This document shows positions 46,296-55,907 of a DNA stretch of 64,000 nt, one piece after another. A program made the translations under genes and the position numbers. This DNA comes from Aquimarina rhabdastrellae (lineage in GTDB: Bacteria; Bacteroidota; Bacteroidia; Flavobacteriales; Flavobacteriaceae), in NCBI GenBank assembly GCA_947387485.1, contig CANDNT010000003.1:186001-250000 (forward strand). The letters are read 5' to 3'. Each line of letters starts with the position of its first letter. Position 1 is the stretch's first letter. Under the pieces are notes generated by a model that was given only the letters and a program-made list of their open reading frames with translations, was not told where the DNA came from and made no database searches.

Positions 46296-46313
46296 TCACT
46301 TATTCACCATATT

Positions 46314-46348
46314 AAAAAGAGATAACTACTATTTAGTTATCTCTTTTT
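46314..46348. terminator. bidirectional terminator
   Basis: AAAAAGAGATAACTA (46314-46328) pairs perfectly with TAGTTATCTCTTTTT (46334-46348), loop of 5 bases, between the convergent lipoprotein and PorP/SprF genes. Confidence 0.9.
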
Positions 46349-46375
46349 TTATGCAATACTATTATCACCTCCCTA

Positions 46376-47335
46376 TTAAAAGAATCTAGGGGTGATTAAT
46401 CTGTTATATTTCTTAAATAATTCGAAACGTAAGAAAATCTCATACGTTCCATCATTAAACTCAGTTTTTCCTAATTCTGTAGTTTCTCTATCATAAGCTA
46501 ATCCTATCAACATAGAATCAGAGATATGAAATCCCAACATTCCTGTAAATGCAGCATCCCATCTATATCCTAAACCTAAGATAAATTTTTCATATAATAA
46601 TGCATTAGCCGAAAGGTCAACTTGTAAAGGTGCTCCAGATACAGCCTTAACCAAAACTGCTGGTTTTAATTTAACGTCTTCATTTACATCAAACGTATAT
46701 CCTGCAATTCCATAATAGTTGATACGTTCTTTGGCTATAAAACTAGCAGCATCTTGATTATTTAATGTTGTACTTCTATCATAGTGCTCCGTTTCTAATA
46801 CATTAGGCGCACTCAATCCTACATACCATTTGTCTGTATGATAATATATCCCTAATCCTATATTAGGATTAAACTTATTATCGATCAAGTTATCAAAAAC
46901 AACATCTTGTTGGTCCAGTAAACTTAATCTATTAAAATCTACATCTAATAGATTTCCACCAGCTTTTAAACCAAAACTCAATTTTCCATCAATAGAAGTT
47001 TGTATAGTGTATGACAAGTCTATATCAATATAAGTCTCTTGTGTAGGTCCAATTTCGTCTCTGATTAATGAAACTCCCAAACCTACTTTATTCTTTCTTC
47101 CTATAGGAGTATGTCCAGATAATGTAAACGTACGTGGAGCGCCTTCTAATCCTACCCATTGGCTACGATGTAATCCTGTAACACTAAACACACCTCTACT
47201 TCCTGCATAAGCTGGATTGATACTTATGGTATTATACATATATTGCGTATACTGAGCATCTTGCTGAGCGTAGGTTTGAATTACATTACATAAACTTATT
47301 CCAACAATGAATTTTAAAAGATATTTTAGCTTCAT
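46376..47335 (-). CDS. PorP/SprF family type IX secretion membrane protein
   Basis: A 319-residue outer-membrane beta-barrel protein with a signal peptide (1-23, ending TYAQ). It has the family start QDAQYTQYMYNTISINPAYAG and HRSQWVGLEGAP, and a final strand ending in RLITPRFF. PorP/SprF proteins serve type IX secretion, often each with its own large secreted partner that carries a gliding-type C-terminal domain. No such partner gene is adjacent, so this is an orphan copy. It likely matters for surface export or attachment of an adhesin encoded elsewhere. Confidence 0.9.
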   Translation of the reverse strand: MKLKYLLKFIVGISLCNVIQTYAQQDAQYTQYMYNTISINPAYAGSRGVFSVTGLHRSQWVGLEGAPRTFTLSGHTPIGRKNKVGLGVSLIRDEIGPTQETYIDIDLSYTIQTSIDGKLSFGLKAGGNLLDVDFNRLSLLDQQDVVFDNLIDNKFNPNIGLGIYYHTDKWYVGLSAPNVLETEHYDRSTTLNNQDAASFIAKERINYYGIAGYTFDVNEDVKLKPAVLVKAVSGAPLQVDLSANALLYEKFILGLGYRWDAAFTGMLGFHISDSMLIGLAYDRETTELGKTEFNDGTYEIFLRFELFKKYNRLITPRFF

Positions 47336-47505
47336 GTATAATGAAAATAATAGGGGTTATCTGTTTAATAAAGAATTATCTTTTATACTAGATAAAATCT
47401 TTTATCCAAAATAAGGATTCTTTCTTTAAAAAAACTAGTATTACCGACAAAACACTTAAAAAAAGTAAAATTTAACAACCCTGTAATACTAATCTTACTC
47501 AATCA

Positions 47506-48072
47506 TCATATCATCCATTCAACTTTATCTTCTAATGCACTTCTTTTTCCTTCATGAAGTTGAGTTGTATCATAATTTCCCATATATAAAAAACCTAAAC
47601 AACGTTCATGCTCATTTAGGTTAAAAAACTCATCCATATACTTAATTAATCCAGGACTACTCCAATAACACCCAACATCATTTGCAGTACACGTAAGCCA
47701 CATGTTTTGAACAGCCATGGCTGTAGCAGCTATTTCTTCCCATTCTGGTACTCTTTCTTTAGGATCTTTTTGCATACATATAGCTATTATTGCTCCAGAA
47801 GAATTACAATTATTTTGTATTTTTTGATATTTAGCTTCAGAGAATTTATCTTCACTTGTTACAGTTTTGTATTTATGTGCCAAAAAGAGTCCTAATTCTT
47901 TTTTTTGCTCATTCATTATAACTTTAAAACGCCATGGTTCTGTCAATCGATGTGTTGGTGCCCAGCTAGCGTTTTCTAGTAGTGTTTGTATAAATTCTTT
48001 AGCAATAGGACTATCATTATATTGTATAGGATAAATAGATCTTCTCTTTTTTATCAGTTCGTTAATTGTCAT
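47506..48072 (-). CDS. nitroreductase family protein
   Basis: A 188-residue FMN-dependent oxidoreductase of the nitroreductase fold, of the short YdjA-like type. Seen are the N-terminal KKRRSIYPIQY with the FMN-phosphate Arg, SWAPTHRLTEPWRFKVI, AVQNMWLTCTANDVGCYWSSP and the C-terminal YMGNYD. Reduction of nitro groups or quinones with NAD(P)H is the family activity; the natural substrate is unknown. It stands alone between two spacer regions and is divergent from the methyltransferase gene. Confidence 0.9.
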   Translation of the reverse strand: MTINELIKKRRSIYPIQYNDSPIAKEFIQTLLENASWAPTHRLTEPWRFKVIMNEQKKELGLFLAHKYKTVTSEDKFSEAKYQKIQNNCNSSGAIIAICMQKDPKERVPEWEEIAATAMAVQNMWLTCTANDVGCYWSSPGLIKYMDEFFNLNEHERCLGFLYMGNYDTTQLHEGKRSALEDKVEWMI

Positions 48073-48148
48073 TAAGTTATATTTTTATTTTCTTGTAATT
48101 ACTTACTATAAACTTGCGACTAAAGTACAACTAATACCAAAAATTATT

Positions 48149-48850
48149 TTGTTTTTGCAATCTCGATCTTCAAAAAAAGAACAGTTAGATAATTTATCAC
48201 TCTCAGGAGTTTCTCTTATTCGAACTTTGCAAAGTTTAAAATTCATCAATACCTTTTTTGGTACTCACTCACAATTAAAAACTGCCGTTTATAATTTTTG
48301 TAAACTATATCCTCGACACACTCCTATTCGTATAGTTGATTTAGGTTGTGGAGGTGGCGATAGTCTTTTTGCTGTTGCAACATATTTAGAAAAAAAAGGA
48401 ATTCAAGCAACTTTTATAGGTATCGATGGTAATACTAATAGTATACATCATGCACAGCAACAAGCAACATCTTCTACTATTACATTTTTGACAGCTGATA
48501 TTTTGGATCCCAATTTTTCTTTACCAGAGTGTGATCTTCTTATTAGTAGTCACTTTATTTACCATTTTGAAAATTCGGCTTTAATTACTTTTATCCAACA
48601 GTTAAAAAAAACTACTATTACTCATCTAATTTTTAGTGAACTTAGACGTAGTTATATTAGCTATAGACTTTTTCAATTTTTAAGCCCTATTTTACCTATT
48701 TCTCAAATGGCAAAAGCAGATGGTTTATTAGCACTACAACGCACTTTTTCTATGAGTGAATTACATTCCATTATTAACTCTAGTAATGTTACTCAGTTTT
48801 CTTTAAAAAAACGTCCTTGGTTTAGAATGTTAGCTTTTATCAAATTATAA
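48149..48850 (+). CDS. class I SAM-dependent methyltransferase
   Basis: A 233-residue methyltransferase with the SAM motif I VDLGCGGGDS near 64-73 and motif II FIGIDGNTNSI. The frame begins at a TTG (48149) giving MFLQSRSS; no ATG lies upstream in frame. Methyltransferases of this group in Bacteroidota (often near type III polyketide synthases) start in a very similar way, so TTG is the best start. No polyketide synthase is next to it here. The following membrane-protein gene is 14 bases away and likely in the same transcript. Confidence 0.82.
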   Translation: MFLQSRSSKKEQLDNLSLSGVSLIRTLQSLKFINTFFGTHSQLKTAVYNFCKLYPRHTPIRIVDLGCGGGDSLFAVATYLEKKGIQATFIGIDGNTNSIHHAQQQATSSTITFLTADILDPNFSLPECDLLISSHFIYHFENSALITFIQQLKKTTITHLIFSELRRSYISYRLFQFLSPILPISQMAKADGLLALQRTFSMSELHSIINSSNVTQFSLKKRPWFRMLAFIKL

Positions 48851-48864
48851 TATCCTTAATAATT

Positions 48865-49293
48865 ATGAAAAAATTCTTATCTCAAAGTTTATTAAAATTA
48901 AAACAAACTCCATCGTCTTTACTATTCACCTATATCGTCGTTTACTTTTTATGGGGACTAGGTATGAATCGTTTTGGTGCCGAAGTTGAAATAGCTAAGT
49001 TCACTTATTGGTGGCAAGTCATTACTTGTTATATTTTATATATGATTCCTATTTCTTTGTTACTCAAAGATTATAACTTTTTCAATCAATATGCATATGG
49101 CTTAGTCGCTATGGGAATTCTAGAATTTCTAGGTTATGCCTTGCAAACTTCTTATGCATATCCTAATAATATTTTAGATCATTTTTTTAATATTAGAAAT
49201 TTCAGTTTAGGAATGGCTCTCTTTTTTGCGCTGTATTTTCCTATAGGCAATTGGGGAGTACAAAAAATACATGCACTTATATTTAAAAAATAA
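48865..49293 (+). CDS. hypothetical four-helix membrane protein
   Basis: A 142-residue integral membrane protein with predicted helices at about 18-36, 48-66, 76-94 and 108-130. It starts with a basic segment (MKKFLSQSLLKLKQTP). I do not recognise a family. It is probably co-transcribed with the methyltransferase and ends inside a terminator hairpin. Confidence 0.72.
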   Translation: MKKFLSQSLLKLKQTPSSLLFTYIVVYFLWGLGMNRFGAEVEIAKFTYWWQVITCYILYMIPISLLLKDYNFFNQYAYGLVAMGILEFLGYALQTSYAYPNNILDHFFNIRNFSLGMALFFALYFPIGNWGVQKIHALIFKK

Positions 49294-49313
49294 AGGAGGT
49301 AATACCTCCTTTA
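49291..49313. terminator. terminator overlapping a stop codon
   Basis: TAAAGGAGGT (49291-49300, including the TAA stop) pairs with ACCTCCTTTA (49304-49313), loop AAT. It lies between convergent genes with A- and T-rich flanks, and can serve both. Confidence 0.78.
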
Positions 49314-49338
49314 TCCTATTTATATATTATTTAGTAAA

Positions 49339-50493
49339 TTATTTTTTTGCAACAATCGTAAACTGCTTTTTACCTTCATATGTACGTTTAACCTGGTAAC
49401 GATCTTCTATAGTTTCTGCTCCTTTTATTTCTAAAGAGTCTGCCACATAAGCTACCCAATCTTTACGATCAACTATTGCATTATCCAAAACTACATCTGT
49501 CATATCTGTATCTTCTGATAATTTTACTTGCCATAAAATTGCTTCAGATAAATTTGCTTTGCTAAGGTTTGTCCCTTTAAGATTAGCATTGGTTAAATTG
49601 ACACTTAATAAATCTGCATTTGCTGCATTGGCATTTTCTAGGTCTACTTTGGTTAAATTTCCATCTGATAAGTTCACTCGCTCTAATTCGCTATATTTTA
49701 AATCAGCTCCTTTTAAATTTGCTTCGGGCATAAATACATCTGCCATATTAGAATGTGCCAGTCTTGCATATCTTAAAGATACTTTACTTCCTATATTGAT
49801 TCCTTGTAAGTCTGAATATTCAAAATCTGCATCATTCAGTATTCTTTGGAATGCTGTTTTGGTTAAGTTACTTTTAATCAAACTGTATAATAACTGTCCT
49901 CTTTCTTGACTTACAGGCTTTTTTATTAATTCATCTCCTTGAATATATCGATATGGTTTCATCGCCATACATAACCCTACTATTCTCGCTTCAAGCGTTT
50001 TACTGATATTGCGATCACCTATCCCTTTATATCGTAATTCTTCGTTTAAATCACTCAATAAATCTCCCATAATAAAAGACAATGAAGATCGTCTATCTGC
50101 TTCTACTAAATGTGTTTGTTGAAAAACTCTTTTATTTTGATTTTCGATCAATGAGTTTTGATTTAGTAATAGTTTAGTTTGCACTAAAAGAACTAAAGAT
50201 GGTATCAATCCCATTAAAATTGTAAAGACACCTATACGCGTGAATCTCCATATCACATTAGAAGCTACTTCTGATACTGTATCTACAGATACTGTTTGTT
50301 TTTCTTTATATTCTTGAATAGCTTTTTCTATGCTATTTTTAAGCTTAGCCCCTAATAATGGTGTACTTGACTTTTTAAAAAGCCATTTACGCATCTTCTT
50401 TTTTTGTTCTTTTTGTGAAGTAATTTTAGATAATTCTTCTCTAAGTTCCTTATTCTCTTCTAATAGGTTTTTGATTTGATCTTCTTGATTCAC
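49339..50493 (-). CDS. membrane-anchored pentapeptide-repeat protein
   Basis: A 384-residue protein with an N-terminal coiled coil (about 1-45, NLLEENKELREELSKITSQK), a membrane helix at about 90-112 (FTILMGLIPSLVLLVQTKLL), and a pentapeptide-repeat beta helix at about 220-325 made of A(D/N)LxX units such as ANLKGADLKYSELERVNLSD. These repeats form a square right-handed helix used for binding or structure. A helix plus coiled coil in front suggests a membrane-tethered scaffold. The function is unknown, and the gene stands alone. Confidence 0.85.
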   Translation of the reverse strand: MNQEDQIKNLLEENKELREELSKITSQKEQKKKMRKWLFKKSSTPLLGAKLKNSIEKAIQEYKEKQTVSVDTVSEVASNVIWRFTRIGVFTILMGLIPSLVLLVQTKLLLNQNSLIENQNKRVFQQTHLVEADRRSSLSFIMGDLLSDLNEELRYKGIGDRNISKTLEARIVGLCMAMKPYRYIQGDELIKKPVSQERGQLLYSLIKSNLTKTAFQRILNDADFEYSDLQGINIGSKVSLRYARLAHSNMADVFMPEANLKGADLKYSELERVNLSDGNLTKVDLENANAANADLLSVNLTNANLKGTNLSKANLSEAILWQVKLSEDTDMTDVVLDNAIVDRKDWVAYVADSLEIKGAETIEDRYQVKRTYEGKKQFTIVAKK

Positions 50494-50728
50494 GAATAAA
50501 ACTTTTAGGGGTTTATCTTTTAATTAGTATTGTCAGTCTAATTTTATCGCTCAAGATATTAAAGTTATTTTGAATTATGGATATGAAAAAAGAGATTGCT
50601 CTAAAAAAAACAATCTCTTTAAACTTAACTCATTAATTCCATCAAATATGAATTACTTTTTAGTAAGTAAAACCTATCTATAACTTAAGTCTTTTTTTAT
50701 TCAAACTCCTTACACAGCTTTTCATTTT
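50494..50728 (-). other. intergenic stretch with terminator-like hairpin
   Basis: No gene was seen. AAAGAGATTG (50589-50598) pairs with CAATCTCTTT (50611-50620), loop of 12 bases. On the minus strand a T run follows it, so it would end transcripts coming from the AraC gene or the small frame at 50729-50824. The pentapeptide-repeat gene promoter must lie between 50494 and 50588. Confidence 0.55.
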
Positions 50729-50824
50729 TCACATAAAAAACACTAAAAAATGTATTGTAATTAAAGTTATGTATAAGGCTATAAAAAGAACTTCTAACCT
50801 GTATTTATTTAATATTTTATTCAT
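50729..50824 (-). CDS. possible 31-residue single-helix membrane peptide
   Basis: A short frame (ATG at 50824, TGA at 50729) encoding 31 residues: a basic start (MNKILNKYR) followed by an unbroken hydrophobic helix (VLFIALYITLITIHFLVFFM). It lies between the AraC regulator gene and a T-run hairpin that would end its transcript. The organised N-in basic / hydrophobic layout is like known bacterial membrane micropeptides. AT-rich DNA makes chance frames of this kind common, so confidence is low. Confidence 0.3.
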   Translation of the reverse strand: MNKILNKYRLEVLFIALYITLITIHFLVFFM

Positions 50825-50894
50825 TAATTAAAGATATATGAAGTTAATATATTAATCAATACGTAGTTATACTTGGTTTCTAATAACTAATCTG

Positions 50895-51542
50895 TTACTT
50901 CGTTTCCATCTCCTTAATATAATTTGATGGTTTTTGTCCTGTATATTTATAAAATGCTTTAGAAAAAGTTTCTGTATTGTGATACCCTAATTCTTCTGCT
51001 ATCGCTTTAATTGTATATTTTCTTATACGTTGTTCTTTCTGGATTCGTTCTACAACATATTGAATTCGTAGTTCATTCAGGTAATTAGGAAATGTTTTGT
51101 TCTTATGCGTATTAATGACTCTAGAAAGGTATTTTACGTTTGTTGCCATATCCTCTGCTAATAATTGTGCGCTAATTCCTTTTGATAGAAATCTTTTTTC
51201 TTCTTCAAACTTGATTAATCCTTCCAGAATTGATCTTACATGTTTTTCTGGTATATTTCTCTTTATATTCCTAGCTTCCTTTTTATTTTCTCTTTCATAT
51301 CCTTTTCTAGTTCGCCGTTCTACATTGTATAAAAACCTATCAATACGTGCACGCCTATTTTTATGTTTATAGTATTGAAAGTAGATACTGTTCCCCACAA
51401 ATACTATTATAATAACGAATAATAGTATATTGATTAGAGATGAGGATGTTTGTAATATACCCTCAGGTAATTGTCCTTGTGCAAATCCTCTAGTTGATAT
51501 TAATAGTATCCATAAACTTATATATTGTAGTCTTTTAAACAT
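50895..51542 (-). CDS. membrane-anchored AraC-type transcription regulator
   Basis: A 215-residue protein with a signal peptide (1-21, ending GFAQG), a short exposed segment, a membrane helix at about 36-53 (SLINILLFVIIIVFVGN) and a basic cytoplasmic linker. It ends in an AraC DNA-binding domain (about 120-215: IKAIAEELGYHNTETFSKAFYKYTGQKPSNY). It looks like the common Bacteroidota AraC regulators with long periplasmic TPR domains, but without the TPR part. ATG at 51542 was chosen over an upstream in-frame GTG. Signals and targets are unknown; it lies directly downstream of a LytTR system. Confidence 0.85.
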   Translation of the reverse strand: MFKRLQYISLWILLISTRGFAQGQLPEGILQTSSSLINILLFVIIIVFVGNSIYFQYYKHKNRRARIDRFLYNVERRTRKGYERENKKEARNIKRNIPEKHVRSILEGLIKFEEEKRFLSKGISAQLLAEDMATNVKYLSRVINTHKNKTFPNYLNELRIQYVVERIQKEQRIRKYTIKAIAEELGYHNTETFSKAFYKYTGQKPSNYIKEMETK

Positions 51543-51740
51543 AGGCACTCTTTTAACTTTCTTCGTTTTAAAAAAGAAAAGATCAAAGATCAGACCATCT
51601 ATAATATCTATTAAATTTTCACAAAACTTCTAAATAAATATTTATCAAAAACAAAGTATACGCTATACACGCTATCAACAAAATAACTTCTAAATAATGG
51701 TATTTATATTTCACGATATATTATTTCATATTCATAAAAA

Positions 51741-51772
51741 AACAGATGACTCCTCTCAATAAGCCATCTGTT
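51741..51772 (-). terminator. terminator after the LytTR response regulator
   Basis: AACAGATG (51741-51748) pairs with CATCTGTT (51765-51772), loop of 16 bases partly paired. On the minus strand a run of T follows. The region 51543-51919 has no gene I would call; it also contains weak small inverted repeats near 51800-51865. Confidence 0.72.
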
Positions 51773-51919
51773 CTATGTTTGTTGGTAATATTCAAAAACA
51801 TTAAATCAATGTAACCTATATATTACATTAATTAGTATTTGTGTGTAAGCAATATATGCTTAAATCACTATACATAAAGCTTTCAATTGCTGAAACGTTG
51901 ATTTGAGTTTCTAAATAGT

Positions 51920-52672
51920 TTATCCTATATGCTGAACAATCGTTAAAAACTCTTCCTTTTTGTCTTTAGAAATTGATACTGATTTTTGATTATCCATCAC
52001 AATATAACCTCCATCTTTCTTAACATATTCTTTTATAAACTTAAGGTTTATTAAAAATGATCTATGCGGTCTGTAAAATGTAGATATTTTGGAGAGTAAG
52101 GTAACAAAGTGTTTTAAAGGCTTACTTACTAAAATATCAGCCTCGTTAACTGTTTGTATTTTGGTATACATTCCATCTGCTTCTAACATAATGATTTCAT
52201 CAAAATTCACAAACTTTATACCTTCAGAAAAAGGTAGTCCGATTTTATTAAAATTAGATGCAGTAAGGCTTTTTTTAAGTTCTTCAAGTTTTGCCGAAAT
52301 TTGAGAATTCCCTATTCCTTTAATTGCTTTCTCTACGGCTTCACTAATTTGTGTAGGCCTTACTGGTTTTAATATATAGTCTATTGCGGCCAATTGAAAT
52401 GCTTGTATGGCATATTCGCTATAAGCTGTCACAAAGATGATTTCGAAATTAAAATCATCTTTATTTATATAATCTAGCAACTCTAATCCAGAATGTTCTG
52501 GCATCTCTATGTCTAAAAAAACTATATCTGGTTTGTGTTTTTTTATTTTTTCAACTCCAGAAAGTAAATCTTCTGCTTCGTGAATTGCGGTTATTTTAGG
52601 GCAATTCTCTTCTATTAAAACTTTGAGTAAACTCCTTGCTTTTCGTTCATCATCAATTATAATTACTTTCAT
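51920..52672 (-). CDS. LytTR-family response regulator
   Basis: A 250-residue response regulator: receiver domain (1-120) with the phospho-acceptor D54 in DIVFLDIEMPEHSG, the acidic pair DDE at 7-9 and the Lys in LKPVRP, followed by a LytTR DNA-binding domain (about 145-248: MLEADGMYTKIQTVNE, FYRPHRSFLINLKFIKEY). The gene lies 39 bases downstream of its histidine kinase, so the two form a LytS/LytR-like pair. LytTR regulators often govern peptide signals, bacteriocins and surface properties. A peptide precursor gene is divergent from the kinase. Confidence 0.93.
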   Translation of the reverse strand: MKVIIIDDERKARSLLKVLIEENCPKITAIHEAEDLLSGVEKIKKHKPDIVFLDIEMPEHSGLELLDYINKDDFNFEIIFVTAYSEYAIQAFQLAAIDYILKPVRPTQISEAVEKAIKGIGNSQISAKLEELKKSLTASNFNKIGLPFSEGIKFVNFDEIIMLEADGMYTKIQTVNEADILVSKPLKHFVTLLSKISTFYRPHRSFLINLKFIKEYVKKDGGYIVMDNQKSVSISKDKKEEFLTIVQHIG

Positions 52673-52711
52673 TTGTGTGTTTTTATTTTTACTCTTTTCT
52701 ATGTTTAGTTT

Positions 52712-55630
52712 TTATATTGTTACAAAAGGGATCATAACGATTACTTTTGTTCCTACCGATTTGTCTTGATCATTATAAAGATCAATGATTTCAACTCCAA
52801 CTTTTCGTTCTCTACCATAATTTAATAGCTCAAGTCTATTTTGCGTAGCTTTTAATGCAAAAGATTGATGTTTTTTTGTTCGTTTTGAACGAAATTCTTT
52901 TGCTTTTACTCTTCCTACTCCATTATCTTCTATCTCACATTGAATATGCTCTTTGTCTGGTGTATATTGGATTTTTATCTTTAATTCTCGATTTTCTTTC
53001 TTGTGTAACAAACCATGTTTTAATGCATTTTCGACATAAGGTTGTAAAAGCATTGTCGGTATCACGATAGCTTCTGTATCTAATTGTTCTCCTAAATGAA
53101 TTTTATATTGAAATTTATCTTCAAATCTATTTTTCTCTAGTTCCAGGTACATTTCTATACAATCTATTTCGTCTTGTAATGGTATTTTTCCTTTGGTACT
53201 ATGTTCTAAATAAGTTCTAATCAAATCTGCAAATTTGCCTAAATAATCACTTGCTAATTCTTTTTGATTAAGAATAATATATTCTTGTATAGAGTTTAAT
53301 GCATTAAAAATAAAATGCGGATTCATTTGCGATCTCAGGTTTTCTAACTTCAAAAAAACCAACTCTTTATCTAATTGAATCTTTTCTACAATTGCATTTT
53401 TTTCTTTCTCTTTTTCTTTAAGTTTTTTTCTATAATACGTAGCAATTATTATCGCTATAAGAAGGGCTATTAAAATAAAAAACCACCATTGCTCCCAGAA
53501 AGGCGATGCTATTGTAAAATGGATTTCGCGAATAGCTGATTCTTGATTAGTAAACTTTCGCTTTGCTTTAACCTGAAAGCTGTAATCTCCAGTAGGTAAA
53601 CTATTATATTTTACATATCCATTGCCTATAGGTATAGTTATCCATTGATCTTTAAATCCTTTTAATCGATATTGATATTCTATAAACTCACTAGATTTAA
53701 ATCCATTTGCATTGAATGTAAATTCGATTGCATTTTGATCATATTTTAATGCATATTGAGTCTGTATAATTGTATCTTTTTCTTGTATTTTAATCTCTGT
53801 AAAATATACTTCGGGTTTATTTTTATTATGTTCAAATACATTTTTTGTCTCTATACAAAATAACCCTTTATTAGATCCAAAATACACTTTGTCTCCAAAA
53901 TCTACTATATCAGCAATGGTATAAGACAAAACTCCATCATTCTTAGTTAATGTTTGTATCGTTTTATTTTTATCATTGATTAATTGAATTCCTTTATCGG
54001 TTACTACCCAAAGTTTATTTTTACATGCTTTCAATTTTTGAGTTTGATTTGAAATCAAACCATTTTGAGTATTATAGACTTTAACTACTTTTCCGTCAAC
54101 AATTTTCAACACTCCATTTGAAAATGTAGCCACCCATATAGCCCCATCTATTGTTTCTGCTATATCTATTGCAAAAACCTCATTCTCTTTGTATTTAATT
54201 TTATGTGCGACACCTATTGAATCATATTTCACAAATTCATCTACATATCCCACATAAGTTTCTTTTTTGTTTTTTGAATAATGACATACATATGATCTTT
54301 TGTTTTTTAAAACTTTGGTAATATTAATTTGCTTCTCATTAATATTTATGACCTGTATACCATTATATCCTGCATATAAAAATGTCGTACTATCTATCAA
54401 ACTCAAATCTTTTGCATCGAGGAGTTGTTTTTTATTGGTAAGTTTTAATGTTTTTAAATCTAAAAAGTTTGATTGATTATTACTACTTATAAAAACATTC
54501 TTCTTTATAGGGTTATATAAAAACTTTTTTATGTGCCCTTTAGCTTTATATGGTATTGCAGTATATTGCTTTGTTTTATTGTTATAAAGCCCTAAATCCC
54601 CTGCTGTAGTTCCTATCAAAACACTATCTTTTCCTACTCTTGTAAGTGCCGATATGTTTTTATTTTCAATAGGAATTGTCGTTTTGTAAATATGTATATT
54701 AGGAATTACATATATTCCATTTTGTAATGTACCTATCCAGTAGTTTTTGTTTTTATCTATCAATATTTTAGTTACATACCCCTCTTCAAAATATCTTTTT
54801 ACGGGTATAAAATTCTTATTTTTATATGCATAAACATTTAACCCTTTACTAGTACTAATCCAAAAATGATTAGCAATACCTTTTATATCTATAATATGGC
54901 TTTCTTCTAATTGCTTTGATAGTTCTATTTCATATGCTTTTCCATCTTGAATATCCAATTCAAAAATCGAACTTTTATTTAAAGTTCTTTTAATAAAAAA
55001 AGTATGACCATTGCACTCTATTACCTTAGATTTCCCGAACGTAGGTATTAAATCTTTATGCTTAATCTTAGTGGTTAACTTTTCAGTTTCATCCATTACC
55101 ACTATCTCATCTCTAGCTAAAAAGATCGTTTGATTCTCTTGTTCTAATGGTTCACTTATAGGTTTCTTTATTCCTGAAAGCTGAATTACTTCTTTCGTTT
55201 TAAGATCAACCTTGTAGATTTCACGAATAGTAAATACAAATAAAAAATTTCCTCGTATATAAAAATCCGCTAATTCATTGATTACTTCTTTTTTAAGATC
55301 TATAAATAATTTTAATTCATCATTCTCTACATAAAAAAACTGTCCAGATATATTTGAGCACCAAACTCTACCTTCTTTATCTTCATAGGGATTAAAAACA
55401 GACAATCCTCTTTTTTGAGGATGTGTAAAGTTTTTGAATATTTTACCATCATACCTATACAAGCCTTTATTTGCAGCTAACCAGATAAACCCCTTACTAT
55501 CTTCTAGCATATTATAGAATTCGATATCGGGTAATCCATCCTTTTCTGAAAGATGAACAGCTACAGGTTTTTGTGCAATAGCATTGTATCCAAAGAATAC
55601 TAAGAATATATATTGAAGTAATAATTTCAT
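52712..55630 (-). CDS. hybrid-less sensor histidine kinase with beta-propeller sensor (LytS type)
   Basis: A 972-residue inner-membrane sensor. It has a signal peptide (1-19) and a long periplasmic region of two-component-regulator propeller repeats (for example SKGFIWLAANKGLYRYDGK). A Y_Y_Y domain follows (about 600-690), then a membrane helix near 700-720, a coiled linker (KKLKEKEKEKN), and a His_kinase domain with the phospho-His in SQMNPHFIFNALNSIQEYI near 773. The ATPase part ends in ENALKHGL and DNGVGR. ATG at 55630 was chosen over the GTG at 55636. Ligand unknown; propellers of this kind in Bacteroidota often sense oligosaccharides, though the partner here is LytTR. Confidence 0.92.
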   Translation of the reverse strand: MKLLLQYIFLVFFGYNAIAQKPVAVHLSEKDGLPDIEFYNMLEDSKGFIWLAANKGLYRYDGKIFKNFTHPQKRGLSVFNPYEDKEGRVWCSNISGQFFYVENDELKLFIDLKKEVINELADFYIRGNFLFVFTIREIYKVDLKTKEVIQLSGIKKPISEPLEQENQTIFLARDEIVVMDETEKLTTKIKHKDLIPTFGKSKVIECNGHTFFIKRTLNKSSIFELDIQDGKAYEIELSKQLEESHIIDIKGIANHFWISTSKGLNVYAYKNKNFIPVKRYFEEGYVTKILIDKNKNYWIGTLQNGIYVIPNIHIYKTTIPIENKNISALTRVGKDSVLIGTTAGDLGLYNNKTKQYTAIPYKAKGHIKKFLYNPIKKNVFISSNNQSNFLDLKTLKLTNKKQLLDAKDLSLIDSTTFLYAGYNGIQVININEKQINITKVLKNKRSYVCHYSKNKKETYVGYVDEFVKYDSIGVAHKIKYKENEVFAIDIAETIDGAIWVATFSNGVLKIVDGKVVKVYNTQNGLISNQTQKLKACKNKLWVVTDKGIQLINDKNKTIQTLTKNDGVLSYTIADIVDFGDKVYFGSNKGLFCIETKNVFEHNKNKPEVYFTEIKIQEKDTIIQTQYALKYDQNAIEFTFNANGFKSSEFIEYQYRLKGFKDQWITIPIGNGYVKYNSLPTGDYSFQVKAKRKFTNQESAIREIHFTIASPFWEQWWFFILIALLIAIIIATYYRKKLKEKEKEKNAIVEKIQLDKELVFLKLENLRSQMNPHFIFNALNSIQEYIILNQKELASDYLGKFADLIRTYLEHSTKGKIPLQDEIDCIEMYLELEKNRFEDKFQYKIHLGEQLDTEAIVIPTMLLQPYVENALKHGLLHKKENRELKIKIQYTPDKEHIQCEIEDNGVGRVKAKEFRSKRTKKHQSFALKATQNRLELLNYGRERKVGVEIIDLYNDQDKSVGTKVIVMIPFVTI

Positions 55631-55907
55631 AAACACTAAGCCTTATCTCAAAGCTACAACTTTATAGGTATAGTTTTTATGCTTTTTTCTGAAATAAACA
55701 CTTGGGTTTCTGAATGGTATTTTTGAATTAGTAAAACCTTATTTTTCATAGTTATTCTCCTCCCTTATAAGCTCTTTTTAATTTTGAATTTATATACCAG
55801 CAGCATCAAAAACAATAATTTATCCATAATTATTTTGCGGATAAACCTCTCATTAAAAAAACATTAAATGCTTAATTTCAAGAAATTAAACTTAAATCAC
55901 TTAAATC

